Shown: in pieces, positions 1-8,274 of the stretch
Numbering within the stretch: the stretch's first letter is position 1
Layout of the letters: every line of letters begins with the position of its first letter
NCBI RefSeq assembly: GCF_003594875.1
Contig: NZ_QZEY01000001.1
Coordinates: 248,001-312,000 of the forward strand
Direction of reading: 5' to 3'
Length of the DNA: 64,000 bases
Source of the DNA: Bailinhaonella thermotolerans
GTDB taxonomy: Bacteria > Actinomycetota > Actinomycetes > Streptosporangiales > Streptosporangiaceae
The notes under the pieces: generated by a model
Database searches by the model: none
What the model saw: only the letters and a program-made list of their open reading frames with translations
What the model was told of the DNA's origin: nothing
Position numbers and translations under genes: made by a program

Positions 1-283
1 GGCCCGCGCGCACCGCGGCGTACACCGCGAACAGGTACGCGACGACGGGCACGTCGAACCCCGCCACCTGGTATCCGACGGCGCACGCGCCGGTCACGGC
101 CAGCACGGCGACCGGCGCCCGGCGGCGGGCGGCCAGCGCCAGGCCGCCGGCGGCCAGCAGCGCGTACCCCAGCGGGGCCGCGCCCGCGGCCGGGCGGTCC
201 CCAGAGAGCCCGGCGGCCAGCAGCGCCGCCGCCACGCCCACGGCGATCGCCCAGTCCGCGGCGCCGCTCCATCCCCTCCTCAT
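1..283 (-). CDS. Sensor histidine kinase, N-terminal membrane part (cut by window edge)
   Basis: This is the first 94 codons of a minus-strand gene that runs off the left edge. The ATG is at 283. The visible protein is a chain of short alanine/leucine/valine-rich hydrophobic segments separated by small basic loops (for example RRRAP). This is the usual look of the membrane-sensing region at the N-terminus of NarL-type actinobacterial histidine kinases. The kinase core itself is outside the window, so the family call rests on the N-terminal pattern only. Two tandem palindromes lie upstream (344-388) and may be its control sites. It could instead be some other multi-pass membrane protein. Confidence 0.5.
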   Translation of the reverse strand, partial: MRRGWSGAADWAIAVGVAAALLAAGLSGDRPAAGAAPLGYALLAAGGLALAARRRAPVAVLAVTGACAVGYQVAGFDVPVVAYLFAVYAAVRAG

Positions 284-343
284 GCCGGAACCCTAGCCGG
301 ACGTCCCGGGCGGCCGGATCCGGCGCCCGGCTGATCCGCCGTC

Positions 344-388
344 TACCGCGGACGCGGTACCTCCGCGGCTCCTACCGCGTCCGCGGCA
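344..388. promoter_or_regulatory. Two tandem palindromic operators upstream of the kinase gene
   Basis: Positions 344-359 read TACCGCG-GA-CGCGGTA, a perfect palindrome. Positions 373-388 read TACCGCG-TC-CGCGGCA, the same site with one mismatch. The centres are 29 bp apart, about three helical turns, so two dimers would sit on one face of the DNA. The site lies 61 bp upstream of the kinase start at 283 and about 130 bp upstream of the divergent gene at 520. It is probably a response-regulator or repressor operator; the protein that binds it is not visible in this window. Confidence 0.6.
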
Positions 389-519
389 GCCCGCTACGGC
401 GCCGGCGGCACCGCCGATCGCCCCCGTGGGGCGGACGACCCGGGGCAGGCCCGCGGGACAGGATCGGCGGCATCGGCTCGCCGGAGAAGACCGGCTCACC
501 GGAGCAGAAGGAGAACCCC

Positions 520-954
520 ATGTCCACCCGTCGCCTGCCCGCCGTCGTCGTGTCCGCCCTGGCCGGAGGGATCGCGCTGGCCGCGCCGGCGGCCGCGCAC
601 GCCTCGGCCGCGTACGCCGCGGCCGCGCCGGCCGCCGACGCCTACACGCTGAGCGCCGGCCGCCTCGCCGCCATCGTGGGCGCGCTGCTCGCGCTGACCG
701 GCCTGGTCAGCGGCGGCCTGGCCCTCGCCCGCTCCACCGGCCGCCTCGGCTCGGGCCCGGGCCGCCGGGGCGCCTTCACCGCCCTGGCCGCCGGCCTGGG
801 GGGCGCCGTCATCGGCGGCCTGGTGATCGTCACCGCCGACGGCGGCCTCGGCACCGGCAACGGCCTGGGCGGCGGCGTCGTCTCCCTCCTGATGGGCCTG
901 ACCGCCATGGCCCTCGGCCGCCTGGTCCTCCTCCGCGCGCGCCGCACCGGCTGA
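520..954 (+). CDS. Small exported/membrane protein, DUF6223-like
   Basis: The 144-residue protein starts at an ATG preceded by AGAAGGAGA. The N-terminus has a basic start, a hydrophobic core and an AxA-type cleavage site (signal peptide, about residues 1-28). Two or three further membrane segments follow around residues 45-65, 85-105 and 115-135, rich in Gly, Ala and Leu. It resembles the DUF6223 family of small actinobacterial membrane proteins. No catalytic motif is visible and the function is unknown. It is divergent from the kinase gene and is followed by 264 bp without a recognisable gene. Confidence 0.7.
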   Translation: MSTRRLPAVVVSALAGGIALAAPAAAHASAAYAAAAPAADAYTLSAGRLAAIVGALLALTGLVSGGLALARSTGRLGSGPGRRGAFTALAAGLGGAVIGGLVIVTADGGLGTGNGLGGGVVSLLMGLTAMALGRLVLLRARRTG

Positions 955-1218
955 CCCGCCCGCCCCTCGTCCCGGACGTACGGCTCGCACCCGCCCGCCC
1001 ACGGGCGCGGGCGCTTCGGGGGCGGCGGGGCTTGAGGCGGGCGGTGATCACTCCTGGTCACCGGGAGGAAATACGCGGGAAGGCAGATGTGGCGGGGCCG
1101 GGCGGGTTCGTAGCGTGAGGGGATTCGCTTCGGGGGCGTTCGGGCGGATTGAACGGCACGCACCGTCCGCAAGCCGGCGTTCCGCGGTCGCGGCCCGCCG
1201 AGGAGTTGAGGAAGGTCC

Positions 1219-2292
1219 ATGCGAAAATCCCTGTCCTTCACCCGCGTGGCGACGGGAGTCTGCGCCCTCGCCCTCGTGCTCTCCGGTCCGATGGCCACCG
1301 CGCGAGCCGACGCCTCACCCGGCGCCGACCCGGCCCCGGGCGGCTCCGCCCCGGCGACGAGCGCCTCGGCACAGGCGACCAGCACCGCCCCGGCGACCAG
1401 CGCCGCCCCGGCGCCGGGCTCCGTCCCCGCGCCGGGCGGCTCGGTGCCCGTGGAGAACAACGGGCCCGTTCCGCCCGATCAGCCCGCCGCGGCCACCCCG
1501 GATCCGCTGGACGTGACGCTCGCCGAGCCGGCCGCCGCCTGCTCGACGCAGCCCACCGGGGGCGATCTCGCCGTCTCGCGCCCGATGCCGGGCGGCCGGT
1601 TCTACCGCGTCTACGTCCCGCCCGGCCTCACGGGCCCCGCGCCCCTGCTGGTCGCGGTGCACGGCGGCGCGGGCACCCCGGTCAGCCACGAGAAGATGAC
1701 CGGCTGGTCGGCGTTCGCCAAGCAGAAGAAGTTCATCGTGGTCTACCCGCGCGGCACGACCCCGGCCCCGCCCGGCTGGGCGTGGTGGTCGTGGCCTGCC
1801 GCCGACGACATCGAGTACCTGCGCAACGTGGTCAGGAACGTCGCCGGGACCTGGTGCGTCAACCCCCGCCGCGTCCACATGGAGGGGCACTCCATGGGCG
1901 GCATGATGACCGGGCGGATGGCGTGCGCCGCGCGGAACATGTTCGCCTCGTTCGGCGTCTACGACGGCCAGTGGCCGCTGCTGGCCTGGGACTGCCCGGC
2001 GGGGCGGCCCGTGTCGTTCGCGTTCTTCGCGGGCAGCGAGGCCAAGAGCGACGCCCACGTCGCCACCCGTGACCACCGCGACCTGTGGCGCCCGCGCGAC
2101 TCCTGTCCCCCGCAGCCGGTCGGCGAGGCCCGGCCCGCGGGCGTCCTGGTCGCCCAGCGCTGGGAGTGCGCCGCCGGCACCCGGATCCTGTGGCGCGTCT
2201 ACGACGCCGGCCACGGCTGGCCCCAGGGCGCCCTCGACGACGACATCCGCAACCGGATGTGGAGCTTCTTCATGGCCAACCCGCTCCCCTGA
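1219..2292 (+). CDS. Secreted PHB-depolymerase/feruloyl-esterase-like alpha/beta hydrolase
   Basis: The 357-residue protein starts with a signal peptide (about residues 1-31). A long Ala/Pro/Ser/Thr-rich linker follows (about 32-100), then an alpha/beta-hydrolase domain of the PHB depolymerase/LpqC/feruloyl esterase type. The oxyanion strand reads VAVHGG. The nucleophile motif is GHSMGG with Ser225, and the catalytic His is in DAGHGWP (His332). Paired cysteines are present, as is usual for a secreted enzyme. It likely cleaves an extracellular ester such as a polyhydroxyalkanoate, an acylated polysaccharide or an aryl ester; the substrate cannot be read from the sequence. RBS GAGGAAGG precedes the ATG. 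A strong hairpin follows at 2315-2370. Confidence 0.8.
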   Translation: MRKSLSFTRVATGVCALALVLSGPMATARADASPGADPAPGGSAPATSASAQATSTAPATSAAPAPGSVPAPGGSVPVENNGPVPPDQPAAATPDPLDVTLAEPAAACSTQPTGGDLAVSRPMPGGRFYRVYVPPGLTGPAPLLVAVHGGAGTPVSHEKMTGWSAFAKQKKFIVVYPRGTTPAPPGWAWWSWPAADDIEYLRNVVRNVAGTWCVNPRRVHMEGHSMGGMMTGRMACAARNMFASFGVYDGQWPLLAWDCPAGRPVSFAFFAGSEAKSDAHVATRDHRDLWRPRDSCPPQPVGEARPAGVLVAQRWECAAGTRILWRVYDAGHGWPQGALDDDIRNRMWSFFMANPLP

Positions 2293-2314
2293 CCCCTCTC
2301 GCGCACCCGGCCGC

Positions 2315-2370
2315 CGCGCCCGTGCCGTACGGCTCCCGCCCCGCGGGCGATGCCGTACGGCACGGGCGCG
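2315..2370. terminator. Bidirectional terminator hairpin
   Basis: A perfect 19-bp stem (2315-2333 with 2352-2370, including GTGCCGTACGGC) closes an 18-base loop. It lies between the convergent esterase (ends 2292) and cupin (ends 2404) genes. There is no T-run, as is common for high-GC actinomycete terminators. Confidence 0.65.
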
Positions 2371-2403
2371 CCGCGCCGGCTCGGGAGGAGGGGCCGGGGC
2401 GGC

Positions 2404-2862
2404 TCAGCGCTCGGCGGGGTGGAAGTCGTAGGGCTTGGAGTCGTACACGTAGTAGACGCAGTCGGCGCCCGGGGCGCACTTGCCCCAGTGCACCGCCTTC
2501 GACGGGTAGTACAGGTAGTCACCGGCGCCGACCCGGTACGTCTTGCGCCCCTCCACGTGCCACAGCATGACCCCGGAGACCCCGACGACGTGCTCGGGGC
2601 TGGTGTGCCAGTGCGGCGAGAAGGGCGTGCCGGCCTTGAGCGTGAACACGGCCTCCGACGCTCCGGTCTTCGGGTCGCCCTTCAACTGGACGAACGTGCA
2701 TCCGGCCAGCCCCTCGCACGGTGAACCCTTCTCCTTGTGGGAGTGGTAGATCACCGGGTCCGAGCCCCGGCCCGGCTTGGTCTCGGCGAGCGAACTCCCC
2801 GCCCCGCCGAGCGTCACGGCCAGCGAAGCGGCCAGCCCGGCCAGGATCAGCTTCTTGAGCAT
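2404..2862 (-). CDS. Secreted cupin-domain protein
   Basis: The 152-residue protein starts at the ATG at 2862, which has a strong AGGAGGTGGGG ribosome-binding site; a 16-codon upstream extension lacks one. Residues 1-27 are a signal peptide (MLKK... to SSLA). The rest is a single cupin barrel. Motif 1 contains HWH-x3-E (two His and one Glu metal ligands) and motif 2 contains GDYLYYP-x4-H. Such proteins bind a metal ion and may be dioxygenases, isomerases or binding proteins. The substrate is unknown. The divergent promoter region carries two matched palindromes. Confidence 0.75.
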   Translation of the reverse strand: MLKKLILAGLAASLAVTLGGAGSSLAETKPGRGSDPVIYHSHKEKGSPCEGLAGCTFVQLKGDPKTGASEAVFTLKAGTPFSPHWHTSPEHVVGVSGVMLWHVEGRKTYRVGAGDYLYYPSKAVHWGKCAPGADCVYYVYDSKPYDFHPAER

Positions 2863-2893
2863 TGCCCCACCTCCTGTGGCGAAATCCCGAATA

Positions 2894-2953
2894 CGGACCA
2901 CGGTCCGCATATGTCCGCGAAGTTACCGGACCGCAGTCCGGTTGGTCAACCGG
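2894..2953. promoter_or_regulatory. Repeated CGGAC-N4-GTCCG operators in divergent promoter region
   Basis: The motif CGGAC-N4-GTCCG occurs at 2894-2907 and again at 2927-2940, centres 33 bp apart. The second copy is extended to ACCGGAC-N4-GTCCGGT (2925-2942). It overlaps a third palindrome, CCGGTT-N4-AACCGG (2938-2953). The motif has the shape of a TetR-type operator. It sits just upstream of the cupin gene and about 150 bp from the BtrH-like gene. No TetR gene is adjacent, so the regulator is unlinked. Confidence 0.6.
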
Positions 2954-3089
2954 CTGGACTCTCCCTCCGTGGGAGGCCCCACGCTGTTCCCCGGAGGCGG
3001 GCCGGGGCGGCCCGGTCGCCGTGGCGGGACCGGGGCCGCGCGGCGGGCCGCCGTACGGGATGATCGGCCGGTTGCGAGGAGAGGGACGG

Positions 3090-4073
3090 ATGGCGATCGT
3101 CGAGGGCGTCGAGCCGCGCGGGACGCACCACTGCGAGACCACGGCGCTGGGGGTGCTGCTGCGGCATGAGGGGCTCGACCTGTCCGAGCCCATGCTGTTC
3201 GGGCTGGGGTCGGGGCTGTCGTTCGTCTACTGGGACGGCAGGGGGATGCCGCTCCCCTTCCTCGGCGGGCGCGTCAAGCCGTTCGAGCTCACCAGGAACC
3301 TGGCCGCCAGGCTGGGGCTGACCCTGGACGTCGCGGAGACCGCCTCGGCGCGCAAGGCGTGGGAGAACGCGGCCGCCGCCGTCGACGCGGGGCGCCCGGT
3401 CGGGCTCCAGCTCGACTGCTACCACCTGGAGTACTTCCAGACCAGGGTGCACTTCGGCGGGCACGTCGTGGCCATGTACGGCTACGACGAGCACGACGCC
3501 TACCTGGTGGACACCGGGCCGCAGGGCGGGGCGGTGCGCACCAGCCGGGCCGCCCTGGCGAAGGCGCGGGCCGAGCGCGGCCCGATGACCGCGAGGAACC
3601 GCTCCTTCACCCTCACCCTGGCCGGGCGCCCGCCCCGCTGGCGGGAGCGGATCGTCCCCGCCATCAGGGACTGCGCCGAGGCCTTCCTGTCCGCCCCCAT
3701 CGCGAACCTGGGGCACCGCGGCATCGCCAAGGCCGCCCGGCTGCTGCCCGGCCGGCTGGAGCGCGCCGCCGACCCGCGGCGGGACCTGCCGCGGGCCGCC
3801 CTCCTGATGGAGAGGGCCGGGACCGGCGGCTCCCTGTTCCGCGCGCTCTACCGCGACTTCCTAGCCGAATCCGCCCAGGTGACCGGCCACGCGGGCCTGC
3901 GCGCCGCCCACGCCCTGTACGCCGAGGCCGCCACCCTGTGGGCCGGCGTGGCCGCCCTGATCGCCGAGGCCGGGGAGAGCGGGGACCCGGCCCCTCTCAA
4001 GCGGGCGGCCGCCCTCCTCGGGGACCTCTCCCGCATCGAGGGGGACGCCATGGAGTCGCTGCGGCGGCTGTAG
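3090..4073 (+). CDS. BtrH-like (butirosin biosynthesis protein H N-terminal domain) protein
   Basis: The 327-residue cytosolic protein starts at the ATG after GAGGAGAGGGA. The first 170 residues match the BtrH N-terminal family, which has a papain-like acyltransferase fold. Cys15 lies in THHCETT, His125 in GGHVVAMYGYD and Asp141 in YLVDTG, a plausible Cys-His-Asp triad. The C-terminal half is the helical DUF4872-type domain usually fused to it. BtrH moves an acyl group from a carrier protein to an aminoglycoside in butirosin biosynthesis. Stand-alone homologues like this one have no assigned substrate, and no carrier protein or aminoglycoside gene is nearby. Confidence 0.7.
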   Translation: MAIVEGVEPRGTHHCETTALGVLLRHEGLDLSEPMLFGLGSGLSFVYWDGRGMPLPFLGGRVKPFELTRNLAARLGLTLDVAETASARKAWENAAAAVDAGRPVGLQLDCYHLEYFQTRVHFGGHVVAMYGYDEHDAYLVDTGPQGGAVRTSRAALAKARAERGPMTARNRSFTLTLAGRPPRWRERIVPAIRDCAEAFLSAPIANLGHRGIAKAARLLPGRLERAADPRRDLPRAALLMERAGTGGSLFRALYRDFLAESAQVTGHAGLRAAHALYAEAATLWAGVAALIAEAGESGDPAPLKRAAALLGDLSRIEGDAMESLRRL

Positions 4074-4095
4074 GCAGGGCCGGAGTGGACAGGGC

Positions 4096-4126
4096 GCTTA
4101 AGTTCCTTATATAAGTTGCTTATGCA
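4096..4126. promoter_or_regulatory. AT-rich promoter/operator of the marR-epoxide hydrolase operon
   Basis: This is an AT-rich island in GC-rich DNA. A -35 TTAAGT (4098-4103) and a -10 TATGCA (4121-4126) are separated by 17 bp. The spacer holds the perfect palindrome CTTATATAAG (4106-4115), overlapping ATAAG-TTG-CTTAT (4111-4123). A regulator bound here would cover the promoter, as expected for an autorepressing MarR protein encoded just downstream. Confidence 0.65.
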
Positions 4127-4174
4127 GATGCGACGCGTTCGAGCACGGGCCGGGCGCGGGGACCGGTCCGCGCG

Positions 4175-4648
4175 ATGACCGAGCCCCGGCCCCGGCCTCA
4201 GGCGGGCGAGGTGAGCGTCGCCGAGCTCACCTCGACGCTGGAGGAGTTCACCCGGATGTTCATCCGGCTGCCGAAGGTGCAGCGGCTGAGCTTCACGACC
4301 CTGTCCGTGCTGCACACCCTGGCCGGTCGAGGCCCCCAGCGGCTCACCGCGCTCGCCGCCGGCGAGCAGGTCTCGCAGCCGGCCATCACCCAGATGGTGA
4401 CCAAGCTGCAGCACGAGGGCCTGGTGGAACGCCGCCCCGACCCCTCCGACAGCCGCGCGGTGCTCGTCCACATCACCCCGGCCGGCCGGGCCATCGTGGA
4501 GGGACGCCGCGCCGACCGCATCGCGCATCTCACGGAACTCACTGGCCGCCTCACCCCGGAGGAGTGGGCCCCCATCGTGGCCGCCCTGCCGGCCCTGCGG
4601 CGCCTGGTGGAGCTCGACCGGCAACTGGAACAGGAGAAGCGATCATGA
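4175..4648 (+). CDS. MarR-family transcriptional regulator
   Basis: The 157-residue protein has the MarR winged helix. The recognition-helix region reads VSQPAITQMVTKLQHEGLVERR and the wing contains the DPSDSRAVLVHIT motif diagnostic of MarR repressors. It is the first gene of a two-gene operon: its TGA overlaps the ATG of the epoxide hydrolase gene (ATGA at 4645-4648). It therefore probably represses itself and that enzyme through the palindromes at 4106-4123, with a phenolic or otherwise toxic ligand as inducer (inference from the family). Confidence 0.85.
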   Translation: MTEPRPRPQAGEVSVAELTSTLEEFTRMFIRLPKVQRLSFTTLSVLHTLAGRGPQRLTALAAGEQVSQPAITQMVTKLQHEGLVERRPDPSDSRAVLVHITPAGRAIVEGRRADRIAHLTELTGRLTPEEWAPIVAALPALRRLVELDRQLEQEKRS

Positions 4649-5859
4649 CGGCCCCGGAGCCGGCCCCCATCCACGTCCCCGACGAAGTGCTGGCCGACCT
4701 GCGGCGGCGCCTGGAGCTGACCCGCTGGCCCGACGACGCCGGCAACGAGGACGGCTACTACGGCGTCCGCCGCGCCTACCTCCAGGAACTCGTGGAGTAC
4801 TGGCGCGACGGCTACGACTGGCGCGCGGCCGAGGCCGCGATCAACGCCTACGAGCACTACCGCGTCGAGATCGACGGCGTGCCGATCCACTTCATGCGCA
4901 GGCCCGGGAACGGTCCCGCCCCGACGCCGCTCATCCTCACGCACGGCTGGCCGTGGACGTTCTGGCACTGGTCCAAGGTCGTCGAGCCGCTGGCCGACCC
5001 GGGGGCCCACGGCGGCGACCCGGCCGAGGCGTTCGAGGTGATCGTCCCCTCCTTCCCCGGGTTCGGCTTCTCCAGCCCGCTCCGCGGGCGCCCGGACATG
5101 AACTTCTGGAAGGTCGCCGACCTGTGGCACACCCTCATGACCGAGGTCCTGGGGTTCGAGAGGTACGGCGCGGCGGGCTGCGACGTGGGCGCCCTGGTCA
5201 CCGGCCAGCTCGGCCACAAGTACGCCGGCGAGCTGCACGCCGTCCACATCGGCTCGGGCCAGAAGCTCACCATGTTCAACGGCGAGCGGGCCTGGGACTT
5301 CGCCGGCGGCCGGCCCATCCCCGACGGCCTTCCCGCCGACGTCCACGCCCGGATCGTCGAGCTGGACCGGCGCTTCGCCGTCCACCTGGCCGCGCACATG
5401 CTCGCCCCGAGCACGCTCTCCTACGGGCTGACCGACTCCCCCGCCGGGATGCTGGCCTGGATCCTGGAGCGCTGGATGAAGTGGAGCGACAACGGCGGCG
5501 ACATCGAGACCGTCTTCACCAAGGACGACCTGCTCACCCACGCCATGATCTTCTGGGTCACCAACTCGATCGGCACCTCGATCCGCACCTACGCCAACAA
5601 CAACCGCTACCCTTGGACCCCGTCCCATCCCCGCCGGCCGGCCGTCGAGGCGCCCACCGGCATCACCTTCGTCGGCCACGAGAACCCTCCCGGGGTCACC
5701 ACCGACCGCCGCGTCGAGGACTTCCTCGCCACCGACCGGGCGTCCTGGTACAACCTGGTCAACCTCACCGCCCACGACCACGGGGGCCACTTCATCCCCT
5801 GGGAGATCCCCGCCGAGTGGGTCGACGACCTGCGCCGCACCTTCCGGGGCCGCCGCTAG
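4645..5859 (+). CDS. Epoxide hydrolase-family alpha/beta hydrolase
   Basis: The 404-residue protein has the N-terminal epoxide-hydrolase (EHN) domain starting VPDEVLADLRRRLELTRWP. An alpha/beta-hydrolase core with the HGWP oxyanion motif follows. The nucleophile is Asp180 in GCDVGA, where epoxide hydrolases carry Asp, and the catalytic His382 lies in DHGGHFIPWE. Two lid-domain tyrosines are expected but were not assigned. It probably opens an epoxide or hydrolyses a related xenobiotic in the cytosol. It is translationally coupled to the MarR gene upstream (4-base ATGA overlap). Confidence 0.85.
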   Translation: MTAPEPAPIHVPDEVLADLRRRLELTRWPDDAGNEDGYYGVRRAYLQELVEYWRDGYDWRAAEAAINAYEHYRVEIDGVPIHFMRRPGNGPAPTPLILTHGWPWTFWHWSKVVEPLADPGAHGGDPAEAFEVIVPSFPGFGFSSPLRGRPDMNFWKVADLWHTLMTEVLGFERYGAAGCDVGALVTGQLGHKYAGELHAVHIGSGQKLTMFNGERAWDFAGGRPIPDGLPADVHARIVELDRRFAVHLAAHMLAPSTLSYGLTDSPAGMLAWILERWMKWSDNGGDIETVFTKDDLLTHAMIFWVTNSIGTSIRTYANNNRYPWTPSHPRRPAVEAPTGITFVGHENPPGVTTDRRVEDFLATDRASWYNLVNLTAHDHGGHFIPWEIPAEWVDDLRRTFRGRR

Positions 5860-5923
5860 CCCGGAAAGGCCGGCCCCGCCCGGCCCGCTCCCCATCAGAA
5901 CCGAAGGACGACGGAGGTTGTCG

Positions 5924-7147
5924 ATGAGTGCGATGTCCCTGACGTGCGACCCCGTGGAGGTGGGGTTCGATCCGGCCCGGCTGGCCAGGATCGACGGCTA
6001 CTTCGCGAAAGGCGTGGAGGACGGCCGGTGGCCCGGCTGGCTGATACTGATCAGCAGGAGAGGAGAAATCGCGCACCTGTCGGCCTGTGGTCACCGTGAT
6101 GTCGCGGCCGGGCTTCCCGTCGAGCCGGACACCCTGTTCCGGATCTACTCCATGTCGAAGCCGGTCACATCGGTGGCGCTGATGACGCTGTACGAGGAGG
6201 GACGGCTCCTGCTCACCGACCCGGTGGCCATGTACCTGCCGGAGTTCGCGGACATGCGGGTCTACCAGGGCGGGCCCGCCGCCGCACCGGCCACCCGGCC
6301 CGCCGCCGAGCCGATCCGGGTCTGGCACCTGCTCACCCACACGGCGGGCCTGACCTACGAGTTCTACCACGAGAGCGTGGTGGATGAGATGTACCGCGCG
6401 GCGGGTCTGGACGGGCCGTACCCGGCCGGCCTGGATCTGGCCGAGTGCGTCCGGCGGTGGGCCGGGCTGCCGCTGTTGTTCGAGCCGGGGTCGCGGTGGA
6501 ACTATTCGGTCGCCACCGACGTGCTCGGCCGGCTCATCGAGGTCATCTCCGGGATGCCGCTCGACCGGTTCCTCGCCGAACGGATCTTCGCGCCGCTCGG
6601 GATGCGCGACTCTGGGTTCGAGCCCGTCGACCCCACCCGCATGGCAACACTGTACGGCCAGGCGCGGGACGGCCAGATGGTGCCGATCCCGCCTCCCCCG
6701 GCCCGGCCCGCGCTGCTGTCCGGCGGCCACGGGCTGATCTCGACCGCGGCCGACTACCACCGGTTCACCCAGATGCTTCTGCGTGGCGGGGAGTTCGAGG
6801 GGGCCCGCGTCCTCGGCTCGCGCACCGTCGAATACATGACGCGCAACCACCTGCCCGGCGGCGCCGACCTGGAGGAGTTCGGGCGGCCGATCTTCTCGGA
6901 GATCTCCAACAGCGGCGTCGGCTTCGGTCTCGGCTTCGCGGTCGTCCAGGACGCCGTCAAGCAGAAGAGTCTGGCCTCCGACGGCGAGTACAACTGGGGC
7001 GGCGCGGCCAGCACCATGTTCTGGGTGGACCCGGCTGAGGACCTGACGGTCATCTTCCTCTCCCAGATCATCCCCTCCACCGTCCGCCCCGTCCTCGGCC
7101 AACTCCGTCAATTGGTCTACCAGGCCCTGGTCGATCCGCCCCGGTAG
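5924..7147 (+). CDS. Class C beta-lactamase-like serine hydrolase
   Basis: The 407-residue protein starts at the ATG six bases after GGAGG; an in-frame TTG at 5918 overlaps the RBS and is less likely. The SxxK motif is Ser76-Met-Ser-Lys79 in YSMSKPVT. The tyrosine motif appears as WNYS. A GVGFGLGF segment occupies the KTG-equivalent region, as in EstB-type esterases. No signal peptide is obvious, so this is probably a cytosolic esterase or transesterase rather than an antibiotic-resistance lactamase. It follows the epoxide hydrolase gene by 64 bp and may share its transcript. Confidence 0.8.
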   Translation: MSAMSLTCDPVEVGFDPARLARIDGYFAKGVEDGRWPGWLILISRRGEIAHLSACGHRDVAAGLPVEPDTLFRIYSMSKPVTSVALMTLYEEGRLLLTDPVAMYLPEFADMRVYQGGPAAAPATRPAAEPIRVWHLLTHTAGLTYEFYHESVVDEMYRAAGLDGPYPAGLDLAECVRRWAGLPLLFEPGSRWNYSVATDVLGRLIEVISGMPLDRFLAERIFAPLGMRDSGFEPVDPTRMATLYGQARDGQMVPIPPPPARPALLSGGHGLISTAADYHRFTQMLLRGGEFEGARVLGSRTVEYMTRNHLPGGADLEEFGRPIFSEISNSGVGFGLGFAVVQDAVKQKSLASDGEYNWGGAASTMFWVDPAEDLTVIFLSQIIPSTVRPVLGQLRQLVYQALVDPPR

Positions 7148-7293
7148 CCGGCGGCCCCGGCCGGCGGGTGGGCCGCCGAGGTGATGACGATCCTCGCCGT
7201 GTGCGGTTGGGATTGAGGTTTACGCGGACTGGCCGCGTTTCGTGGCGGGCCGGTGCCCGTGTTTACGGGCTCATCGCGGGGTAGGCGACGCGG

Positions 7294-8172
7294 GTGATCG
7301 TGGTATCGGCGAAAAGCGGCAAGGACACCAACGCGGGGACCATGGCCGCCCCGGTGCGGGAGATCGCCCGCGCGGTGCAGTTGGTCGAGGCGGGCGGCAC
7401 CGTCGTCGTGCTCGACAGCGGGGAATATCAGGACTTCCGGGTGGACAAAAGCCTCTCGGTGATCGCCGAGGGCGTCCACGCGGAGGTCCTCGGGACGTCC
7501 GGCTTCTATGAGGGCGCCATCTACGTCGATGCCGGGGCGGCCGGGGTCGTGGCCCTGCGCGGCCTCTCCGTGCGCGGGACGGGCGCGGGCGCCTCCAAGG
7601 GCGTCAAGGTGTCCTCGGGAAGGGTGCGGATCGAGCGCTGCACGATCAGCGGCTTCGGCTCGCGGCCCGACGGCGCTCCCACGGCGGGGATCACCGTCTA
7701 CCGGGGCACGGTCACGGTCGTCGACACGGTCCTCAGGGACAACCGCGCCGCGATCGAGGCGTCCGCCCAGGCGGGCGAGGTGACGCGCGTGTCCCTCGAG
7801 CGATGCCGCCTGCACGGGGACGGCGGGAACAACACGAACGGCATCCAGGTGAACGCGAGCACGAGGATGGCGGTCTCCGACAGCCTGGTGACCGACTACG
7901 GGATCGGCGTCTATCTGCGGGGGTACACCGGGAGCCCGCGCGCCATGCTGACCCTCACCGGCACGACCGTGGCCAACAACCGCATCGGCGTCTACTCCGA
8001 CAAGGACGCCCAGGTGGTGATCGCGCGCTCCACCGTGACGCTGAACGACAGCGGCCTGGTCACCCTGAACGGCGGCGTCATCTACACGGCGGGAGACAAC
8101 GCCGTGCTCGGCAACTTCACGACCGACATCGGCGCCGGCACCGTCTACGCCAAACCCGACCTGAGCATCTGA
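7294..8172 (+). CDS. Right-handed parallel beta-helix repeat protein
   Basis: The 292-residue protein has a GTG start and a weak ribosome-binding site. It consists of repeated short strands with the spacing of pectate-lyase-type beta-helix coils (GVKVSSGRVRIERCTISGFG, GITVYRGTVTVVDTVLRDN, GIQVNASTRMAVSDSLVTDY and so on). Asn and Asp stack at the turns. There is no signal peptide or transmembrane segment and no clear lyase active site. The fold is recognisable but the function is not; polysaccharide binding or a structural role are both possible. Confidence 0.7.
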   Translation: MIVVSAKSGKDTNAGTMAAPVREIARAVQLVEAGGTVVVLDSGEYQDFRVDKSLSVIAEGVHAEVLGTSGFYEGAIYVDAGAAGVVALRGLSVRGTGAGASKGVKVSSGRVRIERCTISGFGSRPDGAPTAGITVYRGTVTVVDTVLRDNRAAIEASAQAGEVTRVSLERCRLHGDGGNNTNGIQVNASTRMAVSDSLVTDYGIGVYLRGYTGSPRAMLTLTGTTVANNRIGVYSDKDAQVVIARSTVTLNDSGLVTLNGGVIYTAGDNAVLGNFTTDIGAGTVYAKPDLSI

Positions 8173-8236
8173 CGGGGGCGGTCGGCGGCCTGCCCGGGCG
8201 GACGCGCCGCCTCGCGCCGGGGAACGCGGGGCGGGG

Positions 8237-8274
8237 TTGCATCCGGTACCGGGGTACGGGTTTAGCGTCGGGGC
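8237..8274 (+). promoter_or_regulatory. MerR-type promoter with 20-bp spacer; leaderless start
   Basis: The -35 is TTGCAT (8237-8242) and the -10 is TAGCGT (8263-8268), with an over-long 20-bp spacer. The spacer holds the palindrome GTACC-GG-GGTAC (8246-8257). That is the hallmark of promoters that MerR proteins activate by untwisting. The -10 ends six bases before the ATG at 8275, so the transcript should start at the A of the start codon and lack a leader. The MerR gene is second in the operon. Confidence 0.75.

Noticed and set aside
426-1118. Long overlapping reading frames around the DUF6223-like gene
   Set aside because: They are Arg/Pro/Gly-rich frames caused by GC-biased third positions; the 520-954 frame has a signal peptide, ribosome-binding site and sensible composition.
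5924-7147. A beta-lactamase giving antibiotic resistance
   Set aside because: There is no signal peptide and the KTG triad is not evident; an EstB-like cytosolic esterase is more likely.
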